A stretch of 64,000 bases of DNA, taken from positions 2,971,962-3,035,961 of the forward strand of contig NZ_CP125669.1 in NCBI RefSeq assembly GCF_030053775.1, in the 5' to 3' direction. The notes below the pieces were generated by a model. That model saw only the letters and a list, made by a program, of their open reading frames with translations, did not search any database and was not told where the DNA came from. Position 1 is the first letter of the stretch; each line of letters opens with the position of its first letter. The translations under genes were made by a program, and so were the position numbers. This document shows positions 1 to 8,583 of this stretch, one piece after another. The DNA comes from Acinetobacter corruptisaponis. Lineage in GTDB: Bacteria > Pseudomonadota > Gammaproteobacteria > Pseudomonadales > Moraxellaceae.

Positions 1-788
1 GTCGTTGTGTCCAGACGTTTCACGTCATTCTTGATAAAATCATTTGGCTGTAATTCATAGGCTTTCTTATAGTCCACCAGCGCGTCATTTTTTTCACCCA
101 GTGCTTCCCATAAGGTTGCTGCCATATAGAAAGCATAGGCATTCTGGTAGGTATTCTTCACTTTACCCGCGATAGTGTCGAGACCTGCCAATGCTTCGTC
201 ATATTCTGCTGGAGGAGCATCATTCTCCTGTGCCTTTGCAGCGGCTTTTTCTGCTTCCTTGCTGTGAGCCAGTTCAATTTCCCGTTGAATACGCTGGGCC
301 ACGCGCATTTCCACACTGGCACCCTCGGTATTGTTTAACGCCAGATAATTGATCGCCTGATACACATGCGCCAATACTTGCTCATATTCTGGGATTTTGT
401 AAGGAGAAACACTGTCATTGGTTACAAGGGAAAGTGCCTTGAAACCCAGTTTGGATGCACTGATGGTGGCCTTGTTATTTTGTTCGTCCAATAAGGCAAA
501 TGCATTTTCAAAGGTTTGCTTACTGGCTTCATATTGTTGATTGGCCTGTTCTAAACGGGCTTTTTCCAGTAGATATAATGCAGCGTCATTACTTTTGGCT
601 TTTTTCTGAAATAATTCCTGTGTTGAGGTATCAAGGGGTTGGGTCAGCGATGAGCGAAAACTTTGCGCTGTATTGGTATAACTATCAAATAAACCAGCCT
701 GTGTTTGAGTGGTTACTGTAAGGCTGGAGAAACTTAAACAACCCATGATGAATAACGAAACTCTTGATTTCGCCAATGAAGATGACAT
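1..788 (-). CDS. Exported repeat-type protein (COG3014-like), 3' end beyond window
   Basis: The reading frame is open from an ATG at 788 down to the left edge (262 codons seen), so the C-terminus is missing. It starts with a hydrophobic signal region. Either signal peptidase I cuts near residue 31 (TQTQA before GLFDS), or Cys17 in the context IMGC is a loose lipobox. The mature part is helical and Ala/Glu rich, with a segment ending in DALVDYKKAYELQPND that resembles a tetratricopeptide hairpin. Family knowledge: COG3014-type proteins are envelope proteins of unknown role. An AGGGG ribosome site lies just upstream. Export is well supported; the family name is tentative. Confidence 0.7.
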   Translation of the reverse strand, partial: MSSSLAKSRVSLFIMGCLSFSSLTVTTQTQAGLFDSYTNTAQSFRSSLTQPLDTSTQELFQKKAKSNDAALYLLEKARLEQANQQYEASKQTFENAFALLDEQNNKATISASKLGFKALSLVTNDSVSPYKIPEYEQVLAHVYQAINYLALNNTEGASVEMRVAQRIQREIELAHSKEAEKAAAKAQENDAPPAEYDEALAGLDTIAGKVKNTYQNAYAFYMAATLWEALGEKNDALVDYKKAYELQPNDFIKNDVKRLDTT

Positions 789-950
789 GTAAAACCCCTT
801 TTACAAAAAAACACAATCTATATAAAATTTTTCGCAAATATACAAAATGTTTTAATTTTTTAACAGATGTTAACATGGTTATTTAATTGGCATTCAATCT
901 AAAAATAATTTTAATCTATATAAGTTTTTGAAAGATATTATTTAATTCGA

Positions 951-977
951 TTCATCCAAATTGAATATTTGGATGAA
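951..977. repeat. Perfect 10-bp inverted repeat downstream of the SDR gene
   Basis: TTCATCCAAA (951-960) and TTTGGATGAA (968-977) form a perfect stem with a 7-base loop, 16 bases past the stop of the minus-strand SDR gene. There is no clear T tract on the minus strand, so it is either a weak terminator or an RNA-stabilising hairpin. Confidence 0.55.
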
Positions 978-992
978 TGACTTCATTTGAAT

Positions 993-1766
993 TTACCTTT
1001 TTGATAAAAAGATATTGGTAAGTCGATTTAAAAACTGAGGACTGATACTGGAAAGCTGGTACATCAGTTTGGTTTTTATACCCACTGGCGTATGGGTTGG
1101 AATCAGGGCGTGATCCTTTTGCTGAGCCAGATGCAGCACCTGTTTTGCCACATCGGCAGGGGTTAAGTCCACCCCAATGTTCTGGATGCTGCCCGCATCC
1201 ATATTCTTGACCATATTGGTCTGTACAAATAACGGCATGACATCAAGTACACGGATATTATATTTCTGCCATTCCACATCCAGTGCTTCGGTTAAACCAC
1301 GTACAGCAAACTTGCTGGCGGAGTAGGAGGCTAAATCAGCCTGACCATAAATTGCTGAGGCGGAAGAGAGATTAATCACTCGGGCAAAACTGGATTTTTG
1401 TAGATACGCCAATGCGGCATGGCAGCCATTTAAAACCCCTTTGACATTAATATCCATCGTACGGTGATGGGATTGAATCGGGGTATTTTCAAATGCGCCA
1501 GAATATAGAATTCCCGCATTATTCACTAAAATATTCAGCTCACCCGCCCAGGTTTTAAATTCCTGTAGCGCCATTTGCCACTGGCGATAATTGCTGACAT
1601 CCAGATAGCCTGCTTTGGCATTGTCGCCCAGTTCTTTTGCCAGAGCGTTTGCCTGTTCCTCATTAATATCGTATATACCAACTTTATAGCCATTGTTGTG
1701 AAATAAACGCGCAATTTCAGCACCAATTCCCTGTGCAGCCCCACTGATAAAAACACTCTGTTGCAT
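993..1766 (-). CDS. SDR family NAD(P)-dependent oxidoreductase
   Basis: Classical short-chain dehydrogenase of 257 aa, predicted cytosolic. The cofactor motif GAAQGIG is at 9-15, NNAG at 82-85, the catalytic Ser at 135 and the YxxxK pair at Y148/K152, so the active site is complete. Acidic D33 (IYDIN) after the second strand favours NAD over NADP (inference). A ribosome site (AAGGGA) sits 5 bases before the ATG. The substrate cannot be read from the sequence; the C-terminal LMYQLSSISPQFLNRL helix suggests a hydrophobic substrate or membrane contact. It is monocistronic and divergent from mazG. Confidence 0.9.
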   Translation of the reverse strand: MQQSVFISGAAQGIGAEIARLFHNNGYKVGIYDINEEQANALAKELGDNAKAGYLDVSNYRQWQMALQEFKTWAGELNILVNNAGILYSGAFENTPIQSHHRTMDINVKGVLNGCHAALAYLQKSSFARVINLSSASAIYGQADLASYSASKFAVRGLTEALDVEWQKYNIRVLDVMPLFVQTNMVKNMDAGSIQNIGVDLTPADVAKQVLHLAQQKDHALIPTHTPVGIKTKLMYQLSSISPQFLNRLTNIFLSKR

Positions 1767-1868
1767 TGCTTTCCCTTGCTTTATCTTGATATTTTTTGAA
1801 TCCGTGTATATTACGCATAAGCAGTTTGCTGCTGCAACAATTTCGCTGCACCTAGTTTGGAGATCATC

Positions 1869-2675
1869 ATGGAAAAGTTATTGGCAATCATGCAGGAATT
1901 AAGACAAAAATGTCCATGGGATCAGCAGCAAACACCTGAAAGCCTGACCCGTTATGCGATTGAGGAAGCCTATGAGGTGGAGGCGGCAATTCGGGAGGGC
2001 GATGTAGATGAAATCCGAAATGAGTTGGGTGACCTATTGCTACAGGTAGTGTTCCAGTCGCAAATGTACAGTGAGCAGGGTGCATTTAATTTTCACAATG
2101 TGGTCGATGCCATTAGTGAAAAACTGATCCGTCGACATCCGCATGTGTTTCAGTCGGAACACTATCAAAACCTAAATCCTGAGCAGGTCAGTGAACTATG
2201 GAAACAGATCAAGCAGCAGGAAAAGCAGGTTAAACCACAGTCACGTCTGGATGAGGTCAAGCATGCACCCGCCTTGGTACAGGCACATGAAGTTCAGAAC
2301 AAAGCGGCCCAGCTTGGATTCGATTTTGAAACGGTAAAAGATGCCTATGCAAAGCTGGATGAAGAACTGGAAGAATTACAGGAGGCGATTGCAACGCAGG
2401 AAGTTGATAAAATACAAGAAGAATTTGGCGACTGTCTATTTTCTTTAATCAATGTAGGACGTAAACTTGGGCTGTCGAGTGAGACCGCCTTGTTGGCGAC
2501 GATTCACAAATTTAGAAGCCGCTTTGCTTTTATTGAACAACAGGCACAACGACAACACAAAGACTTGCAGGAAATGAGTTTGGCAGAAATGGATGAACTT
2601 TGGGAGCAAGCAAAACGACAATTAAAACTTGAGGGGAAAACCAATGACCTTGCCACATCCGCACAGCAAACATAA
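1869..2675 (+). CDS. mazG: Nucleoside triphosphate pyrophosphohydrolase MazG
   Basis: Cytosolic all-alpha NTP pyrophosphohydrolase that removes abnormal or excess (d)NTPs. Two MazG domains are present. The N-terminal one has the EExxE cluster (E32, E33, E36) and the ExxD pair (E52, D55); the C-terminal one has EELEEL and EEFGD motifs. The ATG at 1869 is chosen over an in-frame TTG at 1857 because the TTG lies inside the TTTGGAG ribosome site that serves the ATG. This gives 268 aa, close to the E. coli protein. The next gene begins 32 bases before this stop. Confidence 0.95.
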   Translation: MEKLLAIMQELRQKCPWDQQQTPESLTRYAIEEAYEVEAAIREGDVDEIRNELGDLLLQVVFQSQMYSEQGAFNFHNVVDAISEKLIRRHPHVFQSEHYQNLNPEQVSELWKQIKQQEKQVKPQSRLDEVKHAPALVQAHEVQNKAAQLGFDFETVKDAYAKLDEELEELQEAIATQEVDKIQEEFGDCLFSLINVGRKLGLSSETALLATIHKFRSRFAFIEQQAQRQHKDLQEMSLAEMDELWEQAKRQLKLEGKTNDLATSAQQT

Positions 2676-3072
2676 GGCTGTTTTATTTATTCTTTTATGT
2701 CTGGGATGCTTTTCCCATCTGCATGCACAGCAGTTTGACCAGTCTTATGACCAGTGGAAAGCCCAGCAGCAGGCACGTGATCAGCAATTGGCGAAGCAGT
2801 CCAACAACAATTATTATTTATCACGCCCAACACAGCAGTCCAGTTCAAAGTCAGTTTCATCTTCTGTAAATCATCAGGGCGATAAAATTAGCTTAAATCA
2901 GGCGAATCTACAGCAGTTACAGACCCTGAATGGTGTAGGCGAGAAAAAGGCTCAGGCCATTGTGGAATATCGCCAAAAGAATGGCGGATTTAAAACAGTT
3001 GATGAACTGGTGAATGTGAAAGGGATTGGGCCAAAGTTGCTGGAAAAAAACAAGGCACGGCTGATACTTTAA
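2644..3072 (+). CDS. ComEA-like exported helix-hairpin-helix protein
   Basis: Protein of 142 aa with a Sec signal peptide (hydrophobic VLFILLCLGCFSHLHA, cut near AQQ), a Gln/Ser-rich linker and a C-terminal double helix-hairpin-helix: SLNQANLQQLQTLNGVGEKKAQ, then FKTVDELVNVKGIGPKLLEK. This is the ComEA DNA-binding fold. In naturally competent bacteria ComEA pulls DNA into the periplasm, and Acinetobacter is often competent, but short ComEA-like proteins also exist outside competence. The ATG at 2644 follows a GAGGGG ribosome site and overlaps mazG by 32 bases, suggesting translational coupling. Confidence 0.85.
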   Translation: MTLPHPHSKHKAVLFILLCLGCFSHLHAQQFDQSYDQWKAQQQARDQQLAKQSNNNYYLSRPTQQSSSKSVSSSVNHQGDKISLNQANLQQLQTLNGVGEKKAQAIVEYRQKNGGFKTVDELVNVKGIGPKLLEKNKARLIL

Positions 3073-3211
3073 GTGAAATTTTGAAGTATTTCTGCTTTTT
3101 AAGCAGAGGGATATGTTGAAACTTCAACAGAATAAATTGCCCTTTGTGTGGGTTGGAGCTATGATTAGCGACAAATTGTTATTTACGTCCTGACGTAGGA
3201 GACACTGTCTT

Positions 3212-4669
3212 TTGCAAACCTTGCGCGCGTCAAAATGTGGTCTGTCCACAGCTCAACTTCCTCCCTCAATTCTCGATGTGATTGATAGCCTGAACAAAGC
3301 TGGCTATGAGGCATATATTGTGGGTGGCGGTGTTCGCGATATGATGTTAGGTCTTAATCCAAAGGATTTTGACGCAGTCACCAATGCCACTCCAGCTCAG
3401 GTGAAAGAAGTTTTTGGGCGACGTTGCCGAATTATTGGACGGCGTTTTGAGTTGGCGCATGTCTACTCAGGCCGTGAGCTGATTGAGGTGGCGACTTTCC
3501 GTGCACCTCCAAAAAAGGCAGTCACCAGTGCATCTGGAATGATTCTTCGTGACAATAACTGGGGAACGATTGAGCAGGATTTCGCGCGTCGAGATTTTTC
3601 GATCAATACCCTGTATTACCAGCCCCGTAAAGGCATCGTACTTGATTTTTGCCATGCGGTTGATGATATTAAAACCCGTACCCTACGTTTTCTGGGGGAG
3701 CCTGCACAGCGTTTTGAGGAAGACCCTGTACGCATGCTACGGGCCTTACGTTTTGCCGCAAAACTGAATTTCCAGATTGACCAATCCATTCTTGATGTTT
3801 TCAGTGTTGAGATGACGCAGTTGCTGCGGGATGTCTCTCCGCACCGTTTATATGACGAGTCACAAAAACTGTTTACCATGGGGCACCTAACCCAGGTTTT
3901 ACCAATGCTGATTGAGTTTGGTGTCTGGAAACAGTTGTTTGCTGAAATTCCACCAAATCTTACTGCCTTTATTGAGCGTGCAGCACGAAATACTGACCAA
4001 CGGATTCAAATTGGCAAAACCATCAATCCCGCTTTTTTCTATGCGGTGTTGTTATGGAAACCATTTTTAGAGCGTTGTGATTTTTATCTAAATAAAGGTG
4101 TGGTGCCAGCAGAGGCCCGTGCACAGGCTGGGCTTGATGTGCTGAAACGTCAGGCAACCCGTACCATCATTCCGCGTTTTGCTGAAACCTTTATTCGTGA
4201 AGTATGGGAAATGCAAACCCGTTTGCTCAATCCAAAACCACAGCAGATCGAAGCCTTGGCTGGACATGCGCGTTTCCGTGCAGGCTTTGACTTCCTGCTG
4301 CTGCGTGAAAAATCGGGTGATAGCAGTACCGAGGGCATGGGCATGTGGTGGGAATCCTATCAGGAAATGACCACTGACCAAAAAGAAATCGCGATTCGCC
4401 AGTATAACCGCCAACGCAGTAAAAGCCGTCGTAAGGCCACTGAGGTTGTTGATGAGCCCAAAATGACAGAAATTGAGCCTTTGGTCAATGTGCCTGAGCC
4501 AAGAAGTCGTCGTGGTAGAAAAGAACGTGTCAGGTCGGATGAATCCACCCCCCGTTTTATGGAAAAGGCTTCAGGTGATTCCAGCCAGGTTGGTGCTGAT
4601 CATCCAATTCTCAGGCGCAAACGGGTAAAACGTGATTTAAGCCAAGTGGTTTTTGGGCCGACACAATGA
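3212..4669 (+). CDS. pcnB: Poly(A) polymerase I PcnB
   Basis: Adds 3' poly(A) tails to RNAs and marks them for decay. Class II nucleotidyltransferase: GGGVRD at 38-43, the catalytic pair D52/D54 in KDFDAVTN, and RRDFSIN at 126-132. The C-terminal 90 residues are very basic (SRRGRKERVR, LRRKRVKRD), as in bacterial poly(A) polymerases rather than CCA-adding enzymes. The start is a TTG at 3212, 10 bases after TAGGAG; no ATG is available near the N-terminus. The stop overlaps the folK start (ATGA), as in the common pcnB-folK pair. Confidence 0.93.
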   Translation: MQTLRASKCGLSTAQLPPSILDVIDSLNKAGYEAYIVGGGVRDMMLGLNPKDFDAVTNATPAQVKEVFGRRCRIIGRRFELAHVYSGRELIEVATFRAPPKKAVTSASGMILRDNNWGTIEQDFARRDFSINTLYYQPRKGIVLDFCHAVDDIKTRTLRFLGEPAQRFEEDPVRMLRALRFAAKLNFQIDQSILDVFSVEMTQLLRDVSPHRLYDESQKLFTMGHLTQVLPMLIEFGVWKQLFAEIPPNLTAFIERAARNTDQRIQIGKTINPAFFYAVLLWKPFLERCDFYLNKGVVPAEARAQAGLDVLKRQATRTIIPRFAETFIREVWEMQTRLLNPKPQQIEALAGHARFRAGFDFLLLREKSGDSSTEGMGMWWESYQEMTTDQKEIAIRQYNRQRSKSRRKATEVVDEPKMTEIEPLVNVPEPRSRRGRKERVRSDESTPRFMEKASGDSSQVGADHPILRRKRVKRDLSQVVFGPTQ

Positions 4670-5154
4670 TCATTCGTACCTATATTGGGCTGGGAAGTAA
4701 CCTAGGTGATTCGCAGCAGATTTTGCGTGAAGCGGTTGCCAAGTTAGCAGGTTTGGGGCCAGCTCAGGTTTCCCGATTGTATCAAAGCCCACCGATGGGT
4801 CCACAGGATCAGCCCAATTATTTAAATGCGGTTGTGCAACTGGATACAGCACTTGAGCCTTTAGCCTTACTGGATCAACTACAACAGTTTGAGCAAGAGG
4901 CTGGACGAGTCCGTTTGCGACGCTGGGGCGAACGCACCCTTGATCTGGATTTACTGATCTATGGTCAGCAGCAGATTCAAGATGAGCGTTTAACCGTACC
5001 GCATATCGGTATTTTAGATCGTGATTTTGTGGTTATTCCGTTGTTGGACCTCGATGCCCATTTACAGTTAAATGGCCATCCATTAAAAGATTTAGAACTG
5101 GTGCAGCAAGCAAGCTTGACTGTAATCGCAGACCAGTCTTGGGCAAACGCTTAA
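4666..5154 (+). CDS. folK: HPPK, 6-hydroxymethyl-7,8-dihydropterin pyrophosphokinase
   Basis: Transfers pyrophosphate from ATP to 6-hydroxymethyl-7,8-dihydropterin in folate synthesis. The signature RWGERTLDLDLL contains the two Mg-binding aspartates of HPPK, and GLGSNLGDS is the N-terminal family motif. Length 162 aa is normal. The ATG overlaps the pcnB stop by four bases, which points to coupled translation. It is followed 39 bases later by panB, so pterin and pantothenate genes probably share a transcript. Confidence 0.95.
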   Translation: MIIRTYIGLGSNLGDSQQILREAVAKLAGLGPAQVSRLYQSPPMGPQDQPNYLNAVVQLDTALEPLALLDQLQQFEQEAGRVRLRRWGERTLDLDLLIYGQQQIQDERLTVPHIGILDRDFVVIPLLDLDAHLQLNGHPLKDLELVQQASLTVIADQSWANA

Positions 5155-5193
5155 GACTGTTTCGTTCTGGAAACGCCTGTAGAGGACATCATC

Positions 5194-6003
5194 ATGATTA
5201 GTCTAAGTGACTTAAGAAAGTTTAAAGCCGAGGGACGCAAGTTCTCATGCCTCACCTGCTACGATGCAAGTATGGCGAAAGCAATGGAATTGGCTGAAAT
5301 TGATACGATTTTAATCGGTGATTCTCTGGGAATGGCAATTCAGGGCCGAGACTCCACACTTCCCGTGACGGTTGAAGACATGGCCTACCATACAGCGGCT
5401 GTGCGCCGTGGTAATTCACATGCATTGATCATGACAGACCTGCCGTTTATGAGCTATGCAACGCTGGAAGATGGCCTGAAAAGCGCCAAGGCGGTGATGC
5501 AGGTTGGCGCACAAATGGTCAAGATCGAAGGTGGCGCATGGTTAGGCGAGCTGGTGCAGGTGCTGACCCGTAATGGAATCCCTGTCTGTGTACATTTGGG
5601 TCTAACACCTCAATCAGTGCATGTGTTTGGTGGCTATAAACTGCAAGCCAGAACGCGTGAATCTGCGGATCAACTGATGGCAGACTGTCAGGCGGTGGTG
5701 GATGCTGGTGCTGCTGTTTTGTTACTTGAATGTGTTCCCGCACAACTCGGCAAGGAAATTGCTGAACTATTTCCAAATACCCCTGTGATTGGGATTGGCG
5801 CGGGCAATGAAACCGATGGTCAGGTATTGGTGGTACAGGACATGCTGGGTTTAACCTTTGGACGTGTTGCGCGCTTTGTGCGTAACTTCATGAAAGAACA
5901 GTCTGGTGAAACCGCAATTCTGGATGCCTTTAAGGCCTATCATGCCGCTGTTCAGGACCAGTCTTTCCCTGCAAAAGAACATACTTTTCAAGTTGAGCTG
6001 TAA
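5194..6003 (+). CDS. panB: 3-methyl-2-oxobutanoate hydroxymethyltransferase PanB
   Basis: First committed step of pantothenate synthesis: transfers a hydroxymethyl group from methylene-THF to alpha-ketoisovalerate. 269 aa, TIM barrel. Metal ligands are visible at D43 (IGDS), D82 (TDLPF) and E112 (KIEGG), and the catalytic glutamate at E179 (LLLECVP), matching the spacing of the E. coli enzyme. An AGAGGA ribosome site precedes the ATG. panC follows after 3 bases, so the two are an operon. Confidence 0.97.
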   Translation: MISLSDLRKFKAEGRKFSCLTCYDASMAKAMELAEIDTILIGDSLGMAIQGRDSTLPVTVEDMAYHTAAVRRGNSHALIMTDLPFMSYATLEDGLKSAKAVMQVGAQMVKIEGGAWLGELVQVLTRNGIPVCVHLGLTPQSVHVFGGYKLQARTRESADQLMADCQAVVDAGAAVLLLECVPAQLGKEIAELFPNTPVIGIGAGNETDGQVLVVQDMLGLTFGRVARFVRNFMKEQSGETAILDAFKAYHAAVQDQSFPAKEHTFQVEL

Positions 6004-6006
6004 TTC

Positions 6007-6852
6007 ATGAAAACAGAAACAACCATACAAGGCTTAACCGCATCACTTGCACCTGCACGCAGCACAAAAAAATTGATTGGTTTTGTCCCGACCATGGGCA
6101 ATTTGCACGAAGGTCACCTGAGCTTGGTGCGTGCCGCAAAGAAAATCTGTGATGTGGTGGTGGTCAGCATTTTTGTCAATCCGATCCAGTTTGGCGTGGG
6201 TGAAGACTTTGATAGCTATCCACGTACTTTGGAACAGGACAGCCGTTTATTGGCGGATGTGGGTTGCGACATCATTTTTGCACCCTCTGTAGAGCAGATG
6301 TATGGCACGCAGCCACGCTTGACCAATATCAGTGTCGGTCAAATTACCGATGACCTGTGTGGCAAGTCACGTCCTGGCCATTTTGACGGTGTGGCGGTTG
6401 TGGTGACCAAGCTGTTCAACATCGTACAGCCTGATTTCGCGTTCTTTGGGCAAAAGGACTACCAGCAGCTGGCGGTTATTCGCCAGTTGGTGCAGGACCT
6501 GAACATGCCACTGGAAGTGATTGGTGTGCCAATTGTCCGTGCTGAAGATGGTTTGGCCTTAAGTTCCCGTAATGGTTATTTATCTGAACAGCAACGTGTC
6601 ATTGCACCCACGATTTACCAACTGCTCAAGCAAGCCGAACAGCAACTGCATGAGGGGCAGGCACTTGCGCAGGTACTGGAAAGTATCTCCAACCAATTGA
6701 CACAGGCAGGCTTTGTTGTCGATTATGTGGAGGCCCGTCAAACAAATTTACAGCCAATTGAGCAATTTGATCGAAACATGGTTTTATTTGTTGCGGCAAA
6801 ACTGGGTACAACGCGTTTGATCGATAACCTACAGGTCGACTTTAAGACTTAA
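6007..6852 (+). CDS. panC: Pantothenate synthetase PanC
   Basis: ATP-dependent condensation of pantoate and beta-alanine. 281 aa. HIGH-like HEGH at 34-37 within [10 protein letters not shown]; later [10 protein letters not shown] and the KMSKS-like LSSRNGYL segment are intact. The gene starts three bases after panB. The beta-alanine supplier PanD is not in the window. Confidence 0.97.
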   Translation: MKTETTIQGLTASLAPARSTKKLIGFVPTMGNLHEGHLSLVRAAKKICDVVVVSIFVNPIQFGVGEDFDSYPRTLEQDSRLLADVGCDIIFAPSVEQMYGTQPRLTNISVGQITDDLCGKSRPGHFDGVAVVVTKLFNIVQPDFAFFGQKDYQQLAVIRQLVQDLNMPLEVIGVPIVRAEDGLALSSRNGYLSEQQRVIAPTIYQLLKQAEQQLHEGQALAQVLESISNQLTQAGFVVDYVEARQTNLQPIEQFDRNMVLFVAAKLGTTRLIDNLQVDFKT

Positions 6853-6879
6853 AACTAGAAAATAAAAAGGGTAAACGCC

Positions 6880-7731
6880 ATGAAGCGTATTCTTATCGTG
6901 ACAGGACAATCAGGCTCAGGAAAATCCTCTGCATTACAAGTGCTTGAAGACCTGGGCTATTACTGTATAGATAACCTGCCTTTGGCGTTGTTGCCTGAAA
7001 TTGTGTCAAAACTGGATCATGAGAATAATCTTGAGCAGTTGGCTCTGGGCGTTGATATCCGTAGCACCCGTGCCGATATGCAAGAGTTTGATCATGTTTT
7101 TGAACAATTGCAAAAACATGGTACGGTCGATATCATTTACCTGACCACCCAGGATCAGGATCTGGTTTCCCGTTTTAGCGCCTCACGTAGGCCGCATCCG
7201 CTGGCAAACCGTTTTAACAGCCTGTTGCAGTGCATACAGGAAGAAAAACAGCTTCTGATTCCAATCCAGTTCCGTTCCACCGTCCATATTGATACCACAG
7301 ATAAAAGTGTCCATGATTTAAAGCATATCCTACTGTCCAAACTGGGGCAGTCAGACAAGTTGATCGTGATACTGCAATCATTTGGCTATAAGCATGGCAT
7401 TCCGCTGGATGCGGATTATGTGTTTGATGTACGTCACCTGCCTAATCCACACTGGGATTTGGAACTGCGTCGTTTTTCAGGTTTGGATGAACCTGTGCGT
7501 CGCTTTTTAGAGAGTAGTCAGCAAACCAACGAGATGTTTGAGGATATCTATCGCTTTCTGGAAAAGTGGTTGCCCGCTTTTGCAGAGGGGCATCGCCATT
7601 ACATGACCATTTCAGTGGGATGTACGGGTGGGCAGCACCGTTCGGTTTATATTGTGGATAGACTCAAGCAGGCCCTTGAGGCAAAATGGACTGTCCAAAT
7701 CTTACATAGAGAAATGAAGCACTGGTCATGA
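6880..7731 (+). CDS. rapZ: RNase adapter protein RapZ
   Basis: Cytosolic ATP-binding adapter; in E. coli it senses glucosamine-6-phosphate and guides RNase E to the sRNA GlmZ. Walker A GQSGSGKS is at 9-16 and the conserved C-terminal block [15 protein letters not shown] is present; 283 aa is typical. The stop overlaps the next start (ATGA), giving a rapZ-npr pair. In enterobacteria this pair lies downstream of rpoN-hpf-ptsN; here rpoN-hpf are 43 kb away. Whether a GlmZ-like RNA exists in this genus is not visible. Confidence 0.94.
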   Translation: MKRILIVTGQSGSGKSSALQVLEDLGYYCIDNLPLALLPEIVSKLDHENNLEQLALGVDIRSTRADMQEFDHVFEQLQKHGTVDIIYLTTQDQDLVSRFSASRRPHPLANRFNSLLQCIQEEKQLLIPIQFRSTVHIDTTDKSVHDLKHILLSKLGQSDKLIVILQSFGYKHGIPLDADYVFDVRHLPNPHWDLELRRFSGLDEPVRRFLESSQQTNEMFEDIYRFLEKWLPAFAEGHRHYMTISVGCTGGQHRSVYIVDRLKQALEAKWTVQILHREMKHWS

Positions 7732-7997
7732 TAGACACAACAATTGATGTAATTAATAAACTCGGCTTACACGCGCGTGCATCTGGTAAACTGATCGAGG
7801 TGACCACCAGGTTTCGTTCCTCCATACAAATTGGCAAGGGCGACAAACTGGTTGATGCAAAGAATATTATGTCATTGTTGATGTTGGGTGCGGGTAAGGG
7901 CACTACACTGAGACTGGTGATTGACGGTGCCGATGAAGACAAGGCACTGGAAGAAATTCAAACGCTGTTCGCAGCAAAATTTTACGAGGCAGAGTAA
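7728..7997 (+). CDS. npr: HPr family phosphocarrier protein, NPr-type
   Basis: Small phosphocarrier of 89 aa. The phosphorylatable His15 sits in KLGLHARAS, so phosphotransfer should be intact. At the position of HPr regulatory Ser46 there is Asn46 ([11 protein letters not shown]), so HPr-kinase-type control is unlikely. Context with rapZ supports the nitrogen phosphotransfer (PTSNtr) version rather than sugar PTS HPr. It overlaps rapZ by four bases and darP follows after two bases. It could equally be annotated ptsH. Confidence 0.9.
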   Translation: MIDTTIDVINKLGLHARASGKLIEVTTRFRSSIQIGKGDKLVDAKNIMSLLMLGAGKGTTLRLVIDGADEDKALEEIQTLFAAKFYEAE

Positions 7998-7999
7998 TC

Positions 8000-8536
8000 G
8001 TGGCACGTGGACCCCAGCGTTATACCGATGAAGATTTTGAGTCATTAGAAGGGCGTGCGAGTCGAACCGAGCAAAAAAAGGCGGTTCAGCGTATGGCAGC
8101 CTTGGGTGAGCAACTGGCTCAACTCAATCCAAAGCAGATTCAAAAACTTCCTGTCGATGAGCGCCTAATTGACGCATTGCTTGAAGTGCAGAAGATCAGC
8201 TCATTTGAGGCACGTCGTCGCCAGTTCCAGCGTGTGGGCAAGTTACTTCGCAATGAGGATGAAAGCATCATTTTATCCTATTTAACGCCGCAGCAGGGCG
8301 CGAAGAAACAAATGCAATTGATGCGTTGGGTAGACCGAATGATTGACCAGGGTGATCCAATTATTAACGAGTTCAGCAAGGTGTTTAACGCCTCTGAACG
8401 TCATACCCTACGCCAGCATGTACTGCGTATCCATCGGGATATCAAGCAGCAGGTCAGTGAGGAAGAGCTTGAAACCTCTAAACGCAAGTTTGTCAACTAT
8501 GTACAGCAAGTGGCCTTGTTATCAGATCAGGGTTAA
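8000..8536 (+). CDS. darP: Ribosome biogenesis factor DarP (YjgA, DUF615)
   Basis: 178 aa, highly charged and helical; binds late 50S precursors in E. coli and helps assemble the peptidyl-transferase centre. Recognised from the N-terminal DEDFESLEGRASRTEQKK block and FEARRRQFQRVGKLLR. The start is GTG at 8000, two bases after the npr stop, with GAGGCAGAG as ribosome site. It is the last gene of the mazG-darP run and is followed by a perfect terminator. Confidence 0.9.
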   Translation: MARGPQRYTDEDFESLEGRASRTEQKKAVQRMAALGEQLAQLNPKQIQKLPVDERLIDALLEVQKISSFEARRRQFQRVGKLLRNEDESIILSYLTPQQGAKKQMQLMRWVDRMIDQGDPIINEFSKVFNASERHTLRQHVLRIHRDIKQQVSEEELETSKRKFVNYVQQVALLSDQG

Positions 8537-8543
8537 AGCTCCA

Positions 8544-8575
8544 AAAAGAAGTTTCGAAAGAAACTTCTTTTGCTT
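8544..8575. terminator. Bidirectional intrinsic terminator
   Basis: A perfect 12-bp stem (8544-8555 with 8560-8571) closes a GAAA tetraloop; A and T runs on the two sides make it usable from both strands. It lies between darP and the convergent acyl-CoA synthetase gene. Confidence 0.9.
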
Positions 8576-8583
8576 TTAGGGCG

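Noticed and set aside
685..876. Minus-strand 63-aa ORF at the start of the window
   Set aside because: It is out of frame with the clear exported-protein gene that starts at 788 and has no independent support.
1857..1868. TTG start for mazG
   Set aside because: The TTG is inside the ribosome-binding site of the ATG at 1869.
3092..3116. Possible terminator between the ComEA-like gene and pcnB
   Set aside because: CTGCTTTTTAAGCAG (about 3092-3106) forms a short 7-bp hairpin but is not followed by a T run; too weak to list as a terminator.
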